From positions 62,001-126,000 of the forward strand of contig NZ_QMIL01000003.1 in the NCBI RefSeq assembly GCF_003316875.1: DNA of 64,000 nucleotides. Direction: 5' to 3'. Below the pieces are notes generated by a model. It saw only the letters and a program-made list of their open reading frames with translations, did no database searches and was not told the DNA's origin. Every line of letters begins with the position of its first letter. Position 1 is the first letter of the stretch. This DNA is from Aliidiomarina celeris. GTDB taxonomy: Bacteria > Pseudomonadota > Gammaproteobacteria > Enterobacterales > Alteromonadaceae. The translations under genes and the position numbers were made by a program. Shown piece by piece: positions 26,171-36,487 of this stretch.

Positions 26171-27766
26171 TTATGCCTCTACTGCAAAAATAACAAATTG
26201 ATTTCGGCCAGCGTGCTTGGCGTTATAAAGCGCTATATCGGCGCTTTCTACCAACTGCTCAGGAGAAGGCTCTGTTAGCATGGAAAGGTCTGCTAAGCCT
26301 GCACTTATAGTGAGCAGGGGGCTTATTTCACTCGCGCGGTGCTCGATATCTTGTTCGACCAGTGCGCAGAAAAGTTGTTCGATTCGTTGTTCAATTTCCG
26401 CAACGGATTTGTTGGGAACAAGAATAGCAAATTCTTCTCCGCCGAAGCGTGCAACGAGCTCCCCACTGCGGCGAAAATGATTTTGAAAGAGTTGTGCTAC
26501 GTTCTTTAATACTTGGTCGCCGGCAACATGCCCGTAGGCGTCGTTGTAGCGTTTGAACGCGTCAATATCGATCAAACACAAACTCAGTTGGGTTTTATTG
26601 CGTAAAGCTCGGCCGACCTCATTACTGAGCGCCTGGTCAAACTGACGACGGTTAGCAATACCTGTGAGGGCGTCTAAATATGCGAGATCATTCAGCTGTT
26701 GATTAGCGCTAATTAGCTCTTGCTGAGTGACCTGAAGATCCCGAATGAAACGTTCATTTTGAATGGCATTGGCAATAATCTCACCAACAAGTTTTAATCG
26801 GCGTATATCGGCTTCGGTCCAATAGCGGGTGCGCGCCACCATGTCGCAGCCCACAACACCAATAAGCTTTTGCTGGGCGTACATGCCAATGCAGAGGACC
26901 GAGCGAATGTCTTCATTCTCAAACTCACTTTTTTCGGCGACACCCCTAGCGGGAATATCCTCAACTTGGTGAACTAAAAATAAGCCTTCAGTTTGAATAC
27001 ATTCAAAAAACCATGGCAAGGTTGCGGCTGCAATATCCTGTAAGTCGTCGATATGGCTGGTAATGCCCTCGCGCACCCACTCAAAGGTATTACTCATGGT
27101 GCTTATTGTGTCGTCGAATTCAAAAATATAGGTTCGGTCTGCTTGACAGAAGTCGCCTAGAGCCTGCAGTGCTTGTTGAATATGAGGCTTTGCCGCGGCG
27201 CCTTGAGCATTAATTAAGTTGGTTGAAAGCTGTGACATAAGTTTGTCAAAACTAATCATGTCTTTTAACGAAATTTCACTATTCAAAAGGTCGGAGAGTG
27301 AACGGTGATGGACGAATAGGCGATGATCGCGTTCGAAGAGTAACACAGCATTATGGGTAGCCGACGGGTTTGCTGCCAAGAGGTTGTCCTCACTATTGCG
27401 ATGTACTTGTTCACTGTGTAGTGCAATAGGTTTGCCGTTCACGACAAGGTCGCGCCTTTCAATGCGTTCACCTGCTAGAGCACTGAGCAAGGGGCTTTCC
27501 ACTGGAGATTTTTGCTCGGGTGCGCCAATAAGTTCGCTGTCAATGCCAAAGTGAATAGATTCGAGCTCTGCCCGGGTAGGTTCTGAACTCGAAAGATTCA
27601 GTAATCGTTGTGCAGCGTAATTGGCATAGAAAGTAGCTTGAGCTGGGGGCGTGCCGTTTTGTAAAGGTAGCGGCGGCCGCTGTGTAATCACACCCACGTG
27701 CATTTGTTCCAGCAAATTAAAGCTGAATGCCAAGAATTGCGCTCTGCCTTGAGAATCGCTAACCAT
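26171..27766 (-). CDS. GAF-domain diguanylate cyclase
   Basis: This 531-residue cytoplasmic protein makes cyclic di-GMP. The N-terminal part (about 10-150) looks like a degenerate PAS domain. A GAF domain spans about 185-345 (ADRTYIFEFDD, VLCIGMYAQQKLIGVVGCDMV). A short coiled linker leads to the GGDEF domain (about 365-525) with DALTGIANRRQFDQAL and active-site RFGGEEFAIL, an accepted GGEEF variant. The product-inhibition I-site, normally RxxD just before the active site, reads RSGE here, so feedback control may be weakened. No membrane segment is present. It is the first gene of a two-gene unit with the Clp-like lipoprotein. Confidence 0.9.
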   Translation of the reverse strand: MVSDSQGRAQFLAFSFNLLEQMHVGVITQRPPLPLQNGTPPAQATFYANYAAQRLLNLSSSEPTRAELESIHFGIDSELIGAPEQKSPVESPLLSALAGERIERRDLVVNGKPIALHSEQVHRNSEDNLLAANPSATHNAVLLFERDHRLFVHHRSLSDLLNSEISLKDMISFDKLMSQLSTNLINAQGAAAKPHIQQALQALGDFCQADRTYIFEFDDTISTMSNTFEWVREGITSHIDDLQDIAAATLPWFFECIQTEGLFLVHQVEDIPARGVAEKSEFENEDIRSVLCIGMYAQQKLIGVVGCDMVARTRYWTEADIRRLKLVGEIIANAIQNERFIRDLQVTQQELISANQQLNDLAYLDALTGIANRRQFDQALSNEVGRALRNKTQLSLCLIDIDAFKRYNDAYGHVAGDQVLKNVAQLFQNHFRRSGELVARFGGEEFAILVPNKSVAEIEQRIEQLFCALVEQDIEHRASEISPLLTISAGLADLSMLTEPSPEQLVESADIALYNAKHAGRNQFVIFAVEA

Positions 27767-28116
27767 TTGCTGCCGTTGCCCTTTGGTTCATATAGACTGT
27801 AGTTATAGTTATGGTCAATATTGGTTAAGATTGCAGCACTGTAACGATGGTTGTCAATGCTTTATGTGTACCTTCTGTACACACTAACGCTCTACCGCGG
27901 TTAATTTCGCCGAAAGTTTAGGCGAGTGGGTCGACTCTGTGAGAAAGCCTCGCTATAATGCTGCGTCATTTTTTCCGTAGCAGCAGTGCGTGCAAGGTAA
28001 ACGTGCTGTGGGTGGCTGGCGAATCGTAAATCAAAGGCGTTCTTTAAGGGCGCCAAGCGAAAGGCAGCACCGTGTTTATTTTTTATACCTTCAAGTGATA
28101 CTGAGGTAACAACGCA
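27767..28116. other. divergent intergenic region before tig
   Basis: This 350-bp gap separates the minus-strand cyclase from tig. A good sigma-70 promoter lies at 27931-27959, leaving a leader of roughly 150 nt before tig. I saw no RNA gene or further coding sequence. Confidence 0.6.
27931..27959 (+). promoter_or_regulatory. probable tig promoter
   Basis: TCGACT (27931-27936), exactly 17 nt, then a perfect TATAAT (27954-27959). It drives tig and perhaps clpP by readthrough. Confidence 0.65.
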
Positions 28117-29421
28117 ATGCAGGTTTCTGTAGAAACAACTCAAGGGCTAGAGCGTCGCATCACGATCGCTATCCCAGCAGACAAAATTGATGCTGAAGTA
28201 AAAAAACAAGTCGGCCAACGTGCACGTACAGTTCGTATGGACGGTTTCCGTCCGGGTAAAGTGCCTTTAAGCTTGGTTGAAAAGCGTTTTGGTCCGGCTA
28301 TTCGCCAAGACGTGGTAATGGAGCAAATGCAGCGCCATTATGTAGAAGCGATTATGCAGGAAAAAATTAACCCTGCAGGCGCACCGCGTTTTGAAGCCAA
28401 GGCTGACGAACCAGGTAAAGATTTCGAATTCGTTGCGATTACTGAAGTGTATCCAGAAATCGAGCTCAAAGACTTAGACAAAGTTGCCGTAGATAAACCA
28501 GTAGCTGAAGTTACCGACGCTGACCTCGATAAAATGTTGGAAACTTTGCGGAAGCAAAATGCCGGTTGGAAAGCGGTAAAACGTGGTGCGAAAGACGGCG
28601 ACCGCGTTACCATGGACTTTGTGGGTCGCGTAGACGGTGAAGAGTTTGAAGGTGGCAAAGCCGAAGATTTCGCGCTTGAAATGGGCCAAGGCCGCATGAT
28701 TCCTGGTTTTGAAGACGGTGTTAAAGGCGCAAAAACCGGCGAAGAAAAAACCATTGAAGTGACGTTCCCGGAAGACTATCACGCTGAAAACCTGAAAGGT
28801 AAAAAAGCTGAATTTGACCTTACCATTAAGTCGGTAGAAGGTCCTGATTTGCCGAAGCTTGACGACGAGTTCGCCAACCAATTTGGTATTGCAGACGGTG
28901 GTCTTGAGGGCTTGAAAGTTGAAGTTCGTAAGAATATGGAACGCGAACTTGCAACAGCTATCAAAAATAAAGTGAAACAACAGGTCATTAAAGGCTTGTT
29001 AGCGGCAAATGGCGAAGTGCCTGTGCCAAACGCCATGAAGCAGCAAGAAGTAGACGTGTTGCGTCAGCAAGCGTTGCAACGCTTCGGTGGTGACGCTAAG
29101 AACATGCCTGAGTTACCAGCAGAATTGTTTGAAGAACAAGCAATTGAGCGGGTTAAGGTTGGCTTGTTGTTGGGCGAAGTGATTCGTACAAATGATATTA
29201 AAGTAGACGATGCTCGCGTGGAAAGCTTGATTGAAACAACCGCTTCTGCCTACGAAGATCCGCAGCAAGTAGTTGAGTATTACAAGCAAAACCAAGAGCT
29301 TATGCAGCAAGTTCGAAATGTTGCTTTAGAAGAGCAAGCCATTGAGCTTATTCTTGAAAAAGCGCAAGTAAGCGAAAATGCGGTAAGCTTCGACGACGTG
29401 ATGAATCCTCCGGCAAAATAA
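28117..29421 (+). CDS. tig: trigger factor
   Basis: Trigger factor binds the ribosome tunnel exit and is the first chaperone that nascent chains meet; it also has prolyl isomerase activity. The 434-residue protein has the N-terminal ribosome-binding domain with the signature [16 protein letters not shown] (residues about 44-59). The FKBP-type PPIase domain (about 150-245) contains [20 protein letters not shown] and [20 protein letters not shown]. The helical C-terminal chaperone arms follow. Length matches E. coli (432). It opens the tig-clpP-clpX-lon series. Confidence 0.98.
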   Translation: MQVSVETTQGLERRITIAIPADKIDAEVKKQVGQRARTVRMDGFRPGKVPLSLVEKRFGPAIRQDVVMEQMQRHYVEAIMQEKINPAGAPRFEAKADEPGKDFEFVAITEVYPEIELKDLDKVAVDKPVAEVTDADLDKMLETLRKQNAGWKAVKRGAKDGDRVTMDFVGRVDGEEFEGGKAEDFALEMGQGRMIPGFEDGVKGAKTGEEKTIEVTFPEDYHAENLKGKKAEFDLTIKSVEGPDLPKLDDEFANQFGIADGGLEGLKVEVRKNMERELATAIKNKVKQQVIKGLLAANGEVPVPNAMKQQEVDVLRQQALQRFGGDAKNMPELPAELFEEQAIERVKVGLLLGEVIRTNDIKVDDARVESLIETTASAYEDPQQVVEYYKQNQELMQQVRNVALEEQAIELILEKAQVSENAVSFDDVMNPPAK

Positions 29422-29451
29422 GCGTTTGCTGAATTAGTCAGGAATTGGTTT

Positions 29452-29487
29452 AATGGCTCGGGTGGTAGCATCCGAGCCATTTTTTTT
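29452..29487 (+). terminator. intrinsic terminator between tig and clpP
   Basis: A 10-bp perfect stem (29452-29461 with 29472-29481), loop of 10 nt and an eight-T run. It ends immediately before the AGGAG ribosome site of clpP, so clpP needs either readthrough or its own promoter inside or upstream of this hairpin. Confidence 0.9.
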
Positions 29488-29502
29488 AGGAGTAATTGGA
29501 CA

Positions 29503-30129
29503 ATGCAAGATTCGTTTACAGATCCAATGGCCGCTCTTGTGCCGATGGTGATTGAGCAAACGTCGAAGGGCGAGCGTTCTTTTGATATTTATTCTCGCTT
29601 GCTGAAAGAAGGCGTAATTTTCCTCGTTGGGCCCGTTGAAGAGCAAATGGCCAACCTTATTGTGGCGCAAATGTTGTTTTTGGAGTCGGAAAATCCGGAA
29701 AAGGACATTCATTTGTATATCAACTCTCCAGGCGGTTCAGTAACCGCTGGGCTTGCTATTTACGATACCATGCAATTCATTCGTAACGACGTGTCGACGG
29801 TATGTATTGGTCAAGCAGCCAGTATGGGCGCGTTTTTATTAGCTGGTGGTGCCAAAGGTAAGCGTTTCTGTTTGCCTAATTCGCGGGTTATGATTCATCA
29901 GCCCTTAGGTGGTTTCCGTGGGCAAGCGTCGGACATTGAGATTCACGCCAAAGAAATTCTCTATATTAAAGAGCGTTTAAACCAAATGTTGGCGGACCAC
30001 ACTGGGCAAGATATTGAGGTGATTGCGCGCGATACGGATCGTGACAACTTTATGAGTGCAGAGCGAGCCGTTGAATATGGCTTGATCGACTCCATATTAA
30101 GTAAGCGTGACCTCAAAGCTAAATCTTAA
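29503..30129 (+). CDS. clpP: ATP-dependent Clp protease proteolytic subunit
   Basis: ClpP forms the tetradecameric serine-protease chamber used with ClpX or ClpA. The 208-residue precursor has a short N-terminal propeptide region ([24 protein letters not shown]). The catalytic serine is S107 in [14 protein letters not shown] and the histidine H132 in [10 protein letters not shown]; the aspartate lies in the conserved C-terminal part ([13 protein letters not shown]-like segment). AGGAG precedes the ATG at 29503. clpX starts 39 nt downstream, the usual pairing. Confidence 0.98.
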   Translation: MQDSFTDPMAALVPMVIEQTSKGERSFDIYSRLLKEGVIFLVGPVEEQMANLIVAQMLFLESENPEKDIHLYINSPGGSVTAGLAIYDTMQFIRNDVSTVCIGQAASMGAFLLAGGAKGKRFCLPNSRVMIHQPLGGFRGQASDIEIHAKEILYIKERLNQMLADHTGQDIEVIARDTDRDNFMSAERAVEYGLIDSILSKRDLKAKS

Positions 30130-30168
30130 TATAGTGATACGTATTAAATAAATGTGCTGGAGAAGTAG

Positions 30169-31446
30169 ATGACAGAAAAAACAGGTGGCAACCAACAGGG
30201 CAGCAAATCTCTTTATTGCACGTTCTGTGGCAAAAGCCAGCACGAAGTGAAAAAACTCATTGCAGGTCCTTCTGTATTTATTTGTGACGAGTGCGTCGAC
30301 CTTTGTAATGATATTTTAAAAGAAGAAATTAAAGAACTAGCCGCGCAGGGCGATGGCTCACGTGTACCAACTCCGAAAGAAATTCGCGGGCATTTAGACG
30401 AGTATGTGATTGGCCAAGATAGGGCCAAACGTGTGCTTGCCGTTGCTGTTTATAACCATTATAAACGATTGCGAAATGCAGGCGTACACGATGAAATTGA
30501 GCTGGGCAAAAGTAATATTTTGTTGATTGGCCCAACCGGTAGCGGCAAAACCTTGTTGGCCGAAACCTTGGCGCGTTATCTCGATGTGCCCTTTACTATG
30601 GCTGATGCGACAACGCTTACGGAAGCCGGCTATGTCGGTGAAGATGTAGAGAACATCATTCAGAAATTGCTGCAAAAATGCGATTATGACCCGAAGAAAG
30701 CCGAGCGTGGTATTGTTTACATTGACGAGATCGATAAGATTTCGCGCAAATCGGATAATCCTTCAATTACTCGAGATGTGTCGGGTGAAGGTGTTCAGCA
30801 AGCGTTATTGAAGCTGATTGAAGGCACTGTTGCGTCGGTACCGCCGCAAGGTGGCCGAAAGCACCCACAACAAGAGTTTGTGCAAGTAGACACCTCTAAG
30901 ATTTTGTTTATTTGTGGTGGTGCCTTTGCGGGCTTAGAAAAAGTAATTCAGCAGCGCTTAGCAACCGGCACTGGCATTGGTTTTTCGGCCGAGGTAAAGT
31001 CGGAGAAAGAGAAAACGTCGGTGAATGTGCTCACGAAAGTCGAGCCAGAGGATTTAGTACGCTATGGCTTAATTCCTGAGTTCATTGGCCGTTTGCCGGT
31101 GGTAGCGAGCCTTACTGAGCTTGATGAAGACGCGCTTATTCAAATTCTACAAGAGCCGAAGAATGCGCTTACCAAGCAATACGCAGCGCTGTTTGATATG
31201 GAAGATGTTGAACTAGAGTTCAGAGAAGATGCATTACGGGCCATTGCGCGTAAAGCGATGACCCGTAAAACCGGCGCACGCGGTTTGCGATCTATCGTGG
31301 AAGATGTATTGCTCGGAACCATGTATGAACTCCCTTCCATGGAAAATGTGAGTAAAGTGGTGATCGATGAAACCGTGATCAGTGGGGAATCTGACCCCAT
31401 TGTTATTTATGCAAATCACAAAGAAGCACAAGCTTCCGGCGAATAA
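30169..31446 (+). CDS. clpX: ATP-dependent Clp protease ATP-binding subunit ClpX
   Basis: ClpX is the AAA+ unfoldase that recognises substrates such as ssrA-tagged proteins and threads them into ClpP. The 425-residue protein has the N-terminal four-cysteine zinc domain (CTFCGKSQ... ICDECV). It then has Walker A GPTGSGKT, Walker [11 protein letters not shown], the ClpP-docking IGF loop ([10 protein letters not shown]) and sensor-2 [10 protein letters not shown]. Length matches E. coli (424). A strong terminator follows directly. Confidence 0.98.
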   Translation: MTEKTGGNQQGSKSLYCTFCGKSQHEVKKLIAGPSVFICDECVDLCNDILKEEIKELAAQGDGSRVPTPKEIRGHLDEYVIGQDRAKRVLAVAVYNHYKRLRNAGVHDEIELGKSNILLIGPTGSGKTLLAETLARYLDVPFTMADATTLTEAGYVGEDVENIIQKLLQKCDYDPKKAERGIVYIDEIDKISRKSDNPSITRDVSGEGVQQALLKLIEGTVASVPPQGGRKHPQQEFVQVDTSKILFICGGAFAGLEKVIQQRLATGTGIGFSAEVKSEKEKTSVNVLTKVEPEDLVRYGLIPEFIGRLPVVASLTELDEDALIQILQEPKNALTKQYAALFDMEDVELEFREDALRAIARKAMTRKTGARGLRSIVEDVLLGTMYELPSMENVSKVVIDETVISGESDPIVIYANHKEAQASGE

Positions 31447-31456
31447 ATGAACAGTT

Positions 31457-31478
31457 AGGGGCCTTTTGGCCCCTTTTT
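31457..31478 (+). terminator. intrinsic terminator after clpX
   Basis: GGGGCC (31458-31463), loop TTTT, GGCCCC (31468-31473) and TTTTT. It separates clpP-clpX from lon. Confidence 0.92.
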
Positions 31479-31489
31479 CTGCATTTACA

Positions 31490-31517
31490 ATTGAACTTTG
31501 CCGTATCAGCCGCATAT
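31490..31517 (+). promoter_or_regulatory. sigma-32 type promoter of lon
   Basis: ATTGAA (31490-31495), 14 nt, then CCGCATAT (31510-31517). This differs from the sigma-32 consensus (CTTGAA, N14, CCCCATAT) by one base in each box. It lies about 50 bp upstream of lon, a known heat-shock gene. Confidence 0.65.
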
Positions 31518-31566
31518 ATATAGCATCTATAGTTAATTTCCGGACTGCTCCGAAATGGGGAATCTA

Positions 31567-33927
31567 ATGACAGAACAGAGCGTTGAACGCTTTACAATGC
31601 CCGTATTACCTTTACGCGATGTAGTGGTTTACCCACACATGGTCATTCCATTGTTCGTTGGGCGTGAAAAATCAATTCGTTGTCTCGACGCAGCAATGGA
31701 CAACGGCAAACAGATATTTTTGGTGGCGCAAAAGGATCCTGCCGTCGACGAGCCGGTACAAAAAGATATTTATTCCATTGGCTCCATTGCAACCATTTTG
31801 CAAATGTTAAAACTGCCGGACGGCACGGTGAAGGTGCTGGTGGAAGGCACACAAAGAGCCCGTATTTGTGAATGGCAGGAAGAAACCGAATTTTTTAGTG
31901 CGGAAATTGAATCGCTCGTAAGCGAGCCTCTTGCTGAAAAAGAAGAAGAGGTAATGGCGCGCTCTGCGATGAATCAATTTGAAGGCTACGTGAAGCTGAA
32001 TAAGAAAATTCCGCCTGAAGTATTAACCTCCTTGTCGGGCATCGACGATGCAGACCGTTTGGCTGATACCATGGCCGCGCATATGCCATTGAAGCTAGCC
32101 GATAAGCAACATGTGTTGGAAATCACCGAAGTACGCGAACGAATTGAATATTTAATGGCGCTGATGGAAGGTGAGATCGATATTTTGCAAGTAGAACGCA
32201 AAATTCGAAATCGTGTTAAGCAGCAAATGGAAAAAAGCCAACGCGAATACTATTTGAATGAGCAAATGAAAGCGATTCAAAAGGAGCTTGGTGAAACTGA
32301 GGACGGAGTGGATGAATTTGAGGCGTTGTCGAAACGTATCGACGAAGCGCAAATGCCACAGGAAGCCGAAGACAAAACACGCGCAGAACTGCAGAAGCTG
32401 CGGATGATGTCGCCAATGTCGGCAGAAGCTACGGTAGTGCGTAGCTATATCGACTGGATGACCAGCGTACCTTGGCATAAGAAGAGCCGTGTTAAAAAAG
32501 ACTTAGCAAAAGCCGAAGAAGTATTAAATGAAGACCATTACGGTTTAGAGAAAGTTAAGGAACGCATTTTAGACTATCTTGCTGTACAACAACGCAGTAA
32601 AAAGGTGCGGGGCCCCATTTTGTGTTTAGTTGGGCCACCAGGTGTCGGTAAAACCTCGCTTGGTCAGTCTATTGCCAAAGCAACCGGCCGCCAATACGTA
32701 AGAATGGCGCTTGGTGGCGTGCGCGACGAGGCAGAGATTCGCGGGCATCGGCGCACTTACATCGGCTCTATGCCGGGTAAACTGATGCAAAAAATGGCAA
32801 AAGTGAAAGTTCGCAATCCACTCTTTTTGCTCGACGAAATTGATAAAATGAGCTCGGATATGCGGGGTGACCCTGCTTCAGCGCTGCTAGAAGTATTGGA
32901 CCCCGAGCAAAATAGCGCGTTTAACGACCACTATCTTGAGGTTGATTACGATTTGTCTGACGTAATGTTTGTAGCGACCTCCAACAGTATGCGTATTCCT
33001 GCGCCATTACTGGACCGTATGGAAGTGATTCGGTTGTCGGGCTATACAGAAGACGAAAAACTTAATATTGCGCGTCGTCACTTATTAGACAAACAGATGG
33101 AACGCAATGGTTTACGCAAGGGTGAAGTTGAAATTGCAGATGACGCAATACTTGGCATTATTCGGTATTACACGCGTGAAGCCGGTGTGCGTAACCTCGA
33201 GCGTGAGTTGTCTACCTTATGCCGAAAAGCAGTGCGCAGAATCTTGCTCGACAAAAAGCTGAAGAAAGTGAGTATTAGTGCGTCTGATCTCGAAGACTTT
33301 TTGGGTGTACAACGCTTCGACTTCGGTAAAGCGGAAGAGAAGGACCAAGTGGGTCAAGTGACAGGTTTGGCGTGGACCTCGGTGGGTGGCGATTTACTTA
33401 CCATTGAAGCCACAACGGTGTCGGGTAAAGGGAAAACGATATTTACCGGCTCGCTTGGTGACGTAATGAAAGAGTCGATTAGTACGGCCATGACTGTGGT
33501 GCGTAGTCGTGCTGATAGATTAGGCATAGACGCCGATTTTTATGAAAAGAAAGACATTCACGTGCACGTGCCTGAAGGTGCAACACCGAAAGATGGCCCG
33601 AGTGCGGGTATTGCAATGGTGACAGCTTTGGTGTCTTCGTTAACCGGCAAGCCGGTTCGCGCAGACGTAGCCATGACCGGCGAAATTACTCTGCGTGGCG
33701 AAGTGCTAGCCATTGGTGGGTTGAAGGAAAAATTATTGGCGGCGCACCGTGGTGGTATTCGACGGGTTATTATTCCCAAGGAAAACCAACGCGATCTTAA
33801 AGAAATTGCTGAAAATGTAACCGCCGATCTCGACATTCATGCAGTACAGTGGATTGATGAGGTGCTCACCTTAGCATTGGCTGAAGATCCATTTAAACCA
33901 ATGAAAGCAAAGAGAAAAACAAAGTAA
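31567..33927 (+). CDS. lon: ATP-dependent protease Lon
   Basis: Lon is the cytoplasmic AAA+ serine protease that degrades misfolded and many regulatory proteins. An in-frame ATG exists at 31555, but the ATG at 31567 has GGGGA 5-6 nt upstream and gives the usual 786-residue length (E. coli 784). Order: N-terminal LON domain ([22 protein letters not shown]), coiled middle, Walker [10 protein letters not shown], Walker [11 protein letters not shown], then the protease domain with catalytic serine in [14 protein letters not shown] and lysine in [11 protein letters not shown]-type segment. The gene lies between terminators, so it is probably transcribed alone from the sigma-32 site. Confidence 0.97.
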   Translation: MTEQSVERFTMPVLPLRDVVVYPHMVIPLFVGREKSIRCLDAAMDNGKQIFLVAQKDPAVDEPVQKDIYSIGSIATILQMLKLPDGTVKVLVEGTQRARICEWQEETEFFSAEIESLVSEPLAEKEEEVMARSAMNQFEGYVKLNKKIPPEVLTSLSGIDDADRLADTMAAHMPLKLADKQHVLEITEVRERIEYLMALMEGEIDILQVERKIRNRVKQQMEKSQREYYLNEQMKAIQKELGETEDGVDEFEALSKRIDEAQMPQEAEDKTRAELQKLRMMSPMSAEATVVRSYIDWMTSVPWHKKSRVKKDLAKAEEVLNEDHYGLEKVKERILDYLAVQQRSKKVRGPILCLVGPPGVGKTSLGQSIAKATGRQYVRMALGGVRDEAEIRGHRRTYIGSMPGKLMQKMAKVKVRNPLFLLDEIDKMSSDMRGDPASALLEVLDPEQNSAFNDHYLEVDYDLSDVMFVATSNSMRIPAPLLDRMEVIRLSGYTEDEKLNIARRHLLDKQMERNGLRKGEVEIADDAILGIIRYYTREAGVRNLERELSTLCRKAVRRILLDKKLKKVSISASDLEDFLGVQRFDFGKAEEKDQVGQVTGLAWTSVGGDLLTIEATTVSGKGKTIFTGSLGDVMKESISTAMTVVRSRADRLGIDADFYEKKDIHVHVPEGATPKDGPSAGIAMVTALVSSLTGKPVRADVAMTGEITLRGEVLAIGGLKEKLLAAHRGGIRRVIIPKENQRDLKEIAENVTADLDIHAVQWIDEVLTLALAEDPFKPMKAKRKTK

Positions 33928-34088
33928 TTCCGGCTGTTTTTTCGGCGGTTGAATGCAAAGATGTTAAATTTTTACCAAAATTACTTTTCATCGCCGCCGA
34001 CTGTGATAGCCTTAAGCAAGTTACTCGAAGCCATACAGGCCAAGGGGCAAAGGGATTCGATAAACTTTTTAATAAGCTGAATCACCGC

Positions 34089-34117
34089 TTGAACTAAAGG
34101 CATAAGCTTGTTATAAA
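34089..34117 (+). promoter_or_regulatory. probable hupB promoter
   Basis: TTGAAC (34089-34094), 17 nt, TATAAA (34112-34117), about 65 bp before the HU start. The rest of the 255-bp lon-hupB gap shows no other clear element. Confidence 0.65.
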
Positions 34118-34182
34118 CTTTGCGAGCCCATTTTTTTAATGGACCATAGAACTCCATAATAACAATCTAAGGGGATGATACT

Positions 34183-34455
34183 GTGAACAAGTCTCAGCTA
34201 ATTGACAAAATCGCAGCAGACGCAGAACTATCTAAGGCCGCTGCCGGTCGTGCTCTAGACTCAATGATCAATGCGGTAACTGAAGCACTCAAAGAAGGCG
34301 ATCAAGTTGCTCTTGTTGGTTTCGGTACTTTTGCGGTACGTGAGCGTTCTGCGCGCACTGGCCGTAATCCGCAAACCGGTCAAACGATTCAAATCTCTGC
34401 CGCGAAAGTTCCAGCTTTCAAAGCAGGTAAAGCTCTGAAAGACGCTGTGAACTAA
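34183..34455 (+). CDS. hupB: DNA-binding protein HU
   Basis: HU is the abundant nucleoid protein that bends and wraps DNA. The 90-residue sequence is complete, from [27 protein letters not shown] through the DNA-binding arm ([25 protein letters not shown]) to [11 protein letters not shown]. The start codon is GTG at 34183, with AAGGGG upstream. Position directly after lon matches hupB of enterobacteria. The gene is flanked by its own promoter and a strong terminator. Confidence 0.97.
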   Translation: MNKSQLIDKIAADAELSKAAAGRALDSMINAVTEALKEGDQVALVGFGTFAVRERSARTGRNPQTGQTIQISAAKVPAFKAGKALKDAVN

Positions 34456-34474
34456 GCATTCACAGGGTGACTTC

Positions 34475-34500
34475 ACAAAGGCGCCGAAAGGCGCCTTTGT
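34475..34500 (+). terminator. intrinsic terminator after hupB
   Basis: An 11-bp perfect stem (ACAAAGGCGCC with GGCGCCTTTGT) is closed by a GAAA tetraloop; the T-rich part is in the descending arm followed by TGTT. Confidence 0.85.
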
Positions 34501-34533
34501 TGTTATTAGGGTGCAAAGTTTTCAACAAAGTTG

Positions 34534-34542
34534 TGGTATACT
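34534..34542 (+). promoter_or_regulatory. extended -10 promoter of ppiD
   Basis: TGG-TATACT forms an extended -10 element 51 bp before the ppiD start. No good -35 is visible, which is usual for this promoter type. Confidence 0.45.
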
Positions 34543-34592
34543 CGCCAACCAAATTTTCATTAATTTTTGCTAAGCCATAAAAGAGACAGCAT

Positions 34593-36437
34593 ATGCTCGA
34601 GAGGATTCGTGAGGGTGCCCAAGGCCCTGTAGTTAAATTTATTCTTGGTATCATTATTCTCGCTTTCGCGCTGACCGGTGTGAACGCCTATCTTGGTGGC
34701 AATACCGATGTATACGTTGCGAAAGTGAACGGTGTTGAAATTTCTCGCGCCGACTTCGATCGTGCTTACCAAAGCCGCCGTGGCCAAATGGAAGAGCAAT
34801 TTGGCGAAATGTTTGAAATGTTAGCGGCAGACGAAAACTATGTGCGTCAGTTACGCAACAGTGTTTTAGAAGAGTTGATTGAAGATAAACTTCTGATTCA
34901 ATTCGCGTCTTCACTGGGTATGCAGCAGTCACCTGAGCAGCTTCGCGATAGCATTCGCAGTTTGGAAGATTTTCAAATTGCCGGCCAGTTTAACGTCGAC
35001 CTTTATAATCGTGCATTGATGAATTTAGGCTATACACCGGCTCAGTTCGCGCAGTTTATGGGTGAGCAAAACAACCGTATGGCGCTGTTGCAAGGAACAT
35101 TGCTGTCGGAGTTCGTTTTACCTTCAGAAGCGGAGCGTTTTCAAACGCTACAAAATCAGCGTCGCAGTGGCCGTTATGTAATGGTGTCTGGCGATCAGTT
35201 TGTTGAACAGGTTGAACTTTCAGAAGCAGAAATCGAAGCTTGGTATTACGACAATGTAGAGCGTTTTGAAGTGGAAGAGCAAGTCCAACTTCAGTATGTA
35301 GAGTTGTCTCTTGACAGTATCATTGCGCAAACCTCGGTGTCTGACGAGCAGGTGCGTGAATACTACGACCGCAACCCTCAAGCGTATAGCCAAGCAGAGC
35401 GTCGCCGCATAGCGCACATTTTGGTTGAGTTTGGCGACAACGAAGAAGCTGCAAGAGAGCGTGCAGACGCAGCTTTGGCGCGTATTCGTGACGGTGAAGC
35501 CTTTACCGACGTCGTTGCCGATGTGTCAGACGACACCTTTAGTGAAGGCGGCGACCTTGGTTATCTCGAGCGTGGTGCGATTGACCCAGATATTGAAGCT
35601 GCGGGTTTTGCGCTAACAGAACAAGGGGAAGTTTCAGACGTGGTGCGCTCTGAGTTTGGTTTCCACATTATTCAATTGACCGAATTTACGCCTGAAGAAA
35701 CCGTAGCATTTACCGAAGTTGCGGACGAAATACGCACTAATTTGTTGCGTGTTGAAGCGGAAAACGAATATTTCCGTTTGCAGCAAGAGCTCTCGCGGTT
35801 AAGTTTTGAGGTGCCGGATACTTTGAACGACGTTGCGCAGCAACTCGGTCTTGAAGTAAAAACCAGCCCAGTGATTTCGCGCGCTAATCCGCCAGCCGGT
35901 TTCGATGCCCCTGCGTTGTTAACGCAAGCGTTTTCGGCCGACGTGACCGACCGTCAGTTGAATAGTGAGTTAGTTGAGCTCGACGAGCGCTCAGTAGTGG
36001 TTCGAGCGGAGTCTTATGAACCTGCGCGTACGCGCTCGTTAGATGAAGTGCGCGACGTAGTTGTTGAGCGCTTAACTAGCGATAAAGCGCAACAATTAGC
36101 CGTTGCGGAAGCTGAGCGCATTGCCGCGAGCTTGAGTGCGGGTGAAGCGAGCGGGCTGTCGTTTGAATATATTGAAGGTGCTGCGCGCTTTGGCTCTGAG
36201 TTGCCTGGTGCATTGCGCCAAGAACTGTTCCGTATGGCGGAAGGCGATGTTCGTTCTGTAGCTTTAAACAACGGTAGTGCTGCTGTTGTTGAGCTTACGG
36301 GTATCACTGCAGGCCAAGTGAATGCCGAGCAGGCTGAGCGGGTGAATATGCAGTTACAGAACACCTTAATTGAGCAAAGCTACGCAAGCCTCGTGGAGCA
36401 GCTGAAAGCGAAGGCAACTATTTCACGCCGTCTTTAA
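34593..36437 (+). CDS. ppiD: periplasmic folding chaperone PpiD (parvulin type)
   Basis: PpiD is anchored in the inner membrane beside the Sec translocon and helps newly exported proteins fold. The 614-residue protein has a short cytoplasmic start (MLERIREGAQGPVVKF), one membrane helix (about 17-36) and a SurA-like helical domain (about 45-200). One parvulin domain follows (about 265-365: RRRIAHILVEFG, DGEAFTDVVADVSDD, GGDLGYLERGAI, SEFGFHIIQLTE), and then a long C-terminal chaperone region. Many PpiD parvulin domains are inactive as isomerases. Length matches the family (about 620). A terminator follows. Synteny hupB-ppiD is conserved with enterobacteria. Confidence 0.95.
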   Translation: MLERIREGAQGPVVKFILGIIILAFALTGVNAYLGGNTDVYVAKVNGVEISRADFDRAYQSRRGQMEEQFGEMFEMLAADENYVRQLRNSVLEELIEDKLLIQFASSLGMQQSPEQLRDSIRSLEDFQIAGQFNVDLYNRALMNLGYTPAQFAQFMGEQNNRMALLQGTLLSEFVLPSEAERFQTLQNQRRSGRYVMVSGDQFVEQVELSEAEIEAWYYDNVERFEVEEQVQLQYVELSLDSIIAQTSVSDEQVREYYDRNPQAYSQAERRRIAHILVEFGDNEEAARERADAALARIRDGEAFTDVVADVSDDTFSEGGDLGYLERGAIDPDIEAAGFALTEQGEVSDVVRSEFGFHIIQLTEFTPEETVAFTEVADEIRTNLLRVEAENEYFRLQQELSRLSFEVPDTLNDVAQQLGLEVKTSPVISRANPPAGFDAPALLTQAFSADVTDRQLNSELVELDERSVVVRAESYEPARTRSLDEVRDVVVERLTSDKAQQLAVAEAERIAASLSAGEASGLSFEYIEGAARFGSELPGALRQELFRMAEGDVRSVALNNGSAAVVELTGITAGQVNAEQAERVNMQLQNTLIEQSYASLVEQLKAKATISRRL

Positions 36438-36457
36438 TAACAAGAACTTGCTCATTT

Positions 36458-36487
36458 AAAAGGCCTGCGAATTTGCAGGCCTTTTTT
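36458..36487 (+). terminator. intrinsic terminator after ppiD
   Basis: An 11-bp stem AAAAGGCCTGC with GCAGGCCTTTT, loop GAATTT, running into TTTTTT. Confidence 0.92.

Noticed and set aside
28338-28980. overlapping minus-strand frames of 138 and 168 codons opposite tig
   Set aside because: Both lie inside tig, contradict each other's frame and look like reverse-complement translation of a biased codon set.
36014-36364. 116-codon minus-strand frame opposite ppiD
   Set aside because: Serine/arginine-rich antisense frame entirely inside ppiD, with no signals of its own.
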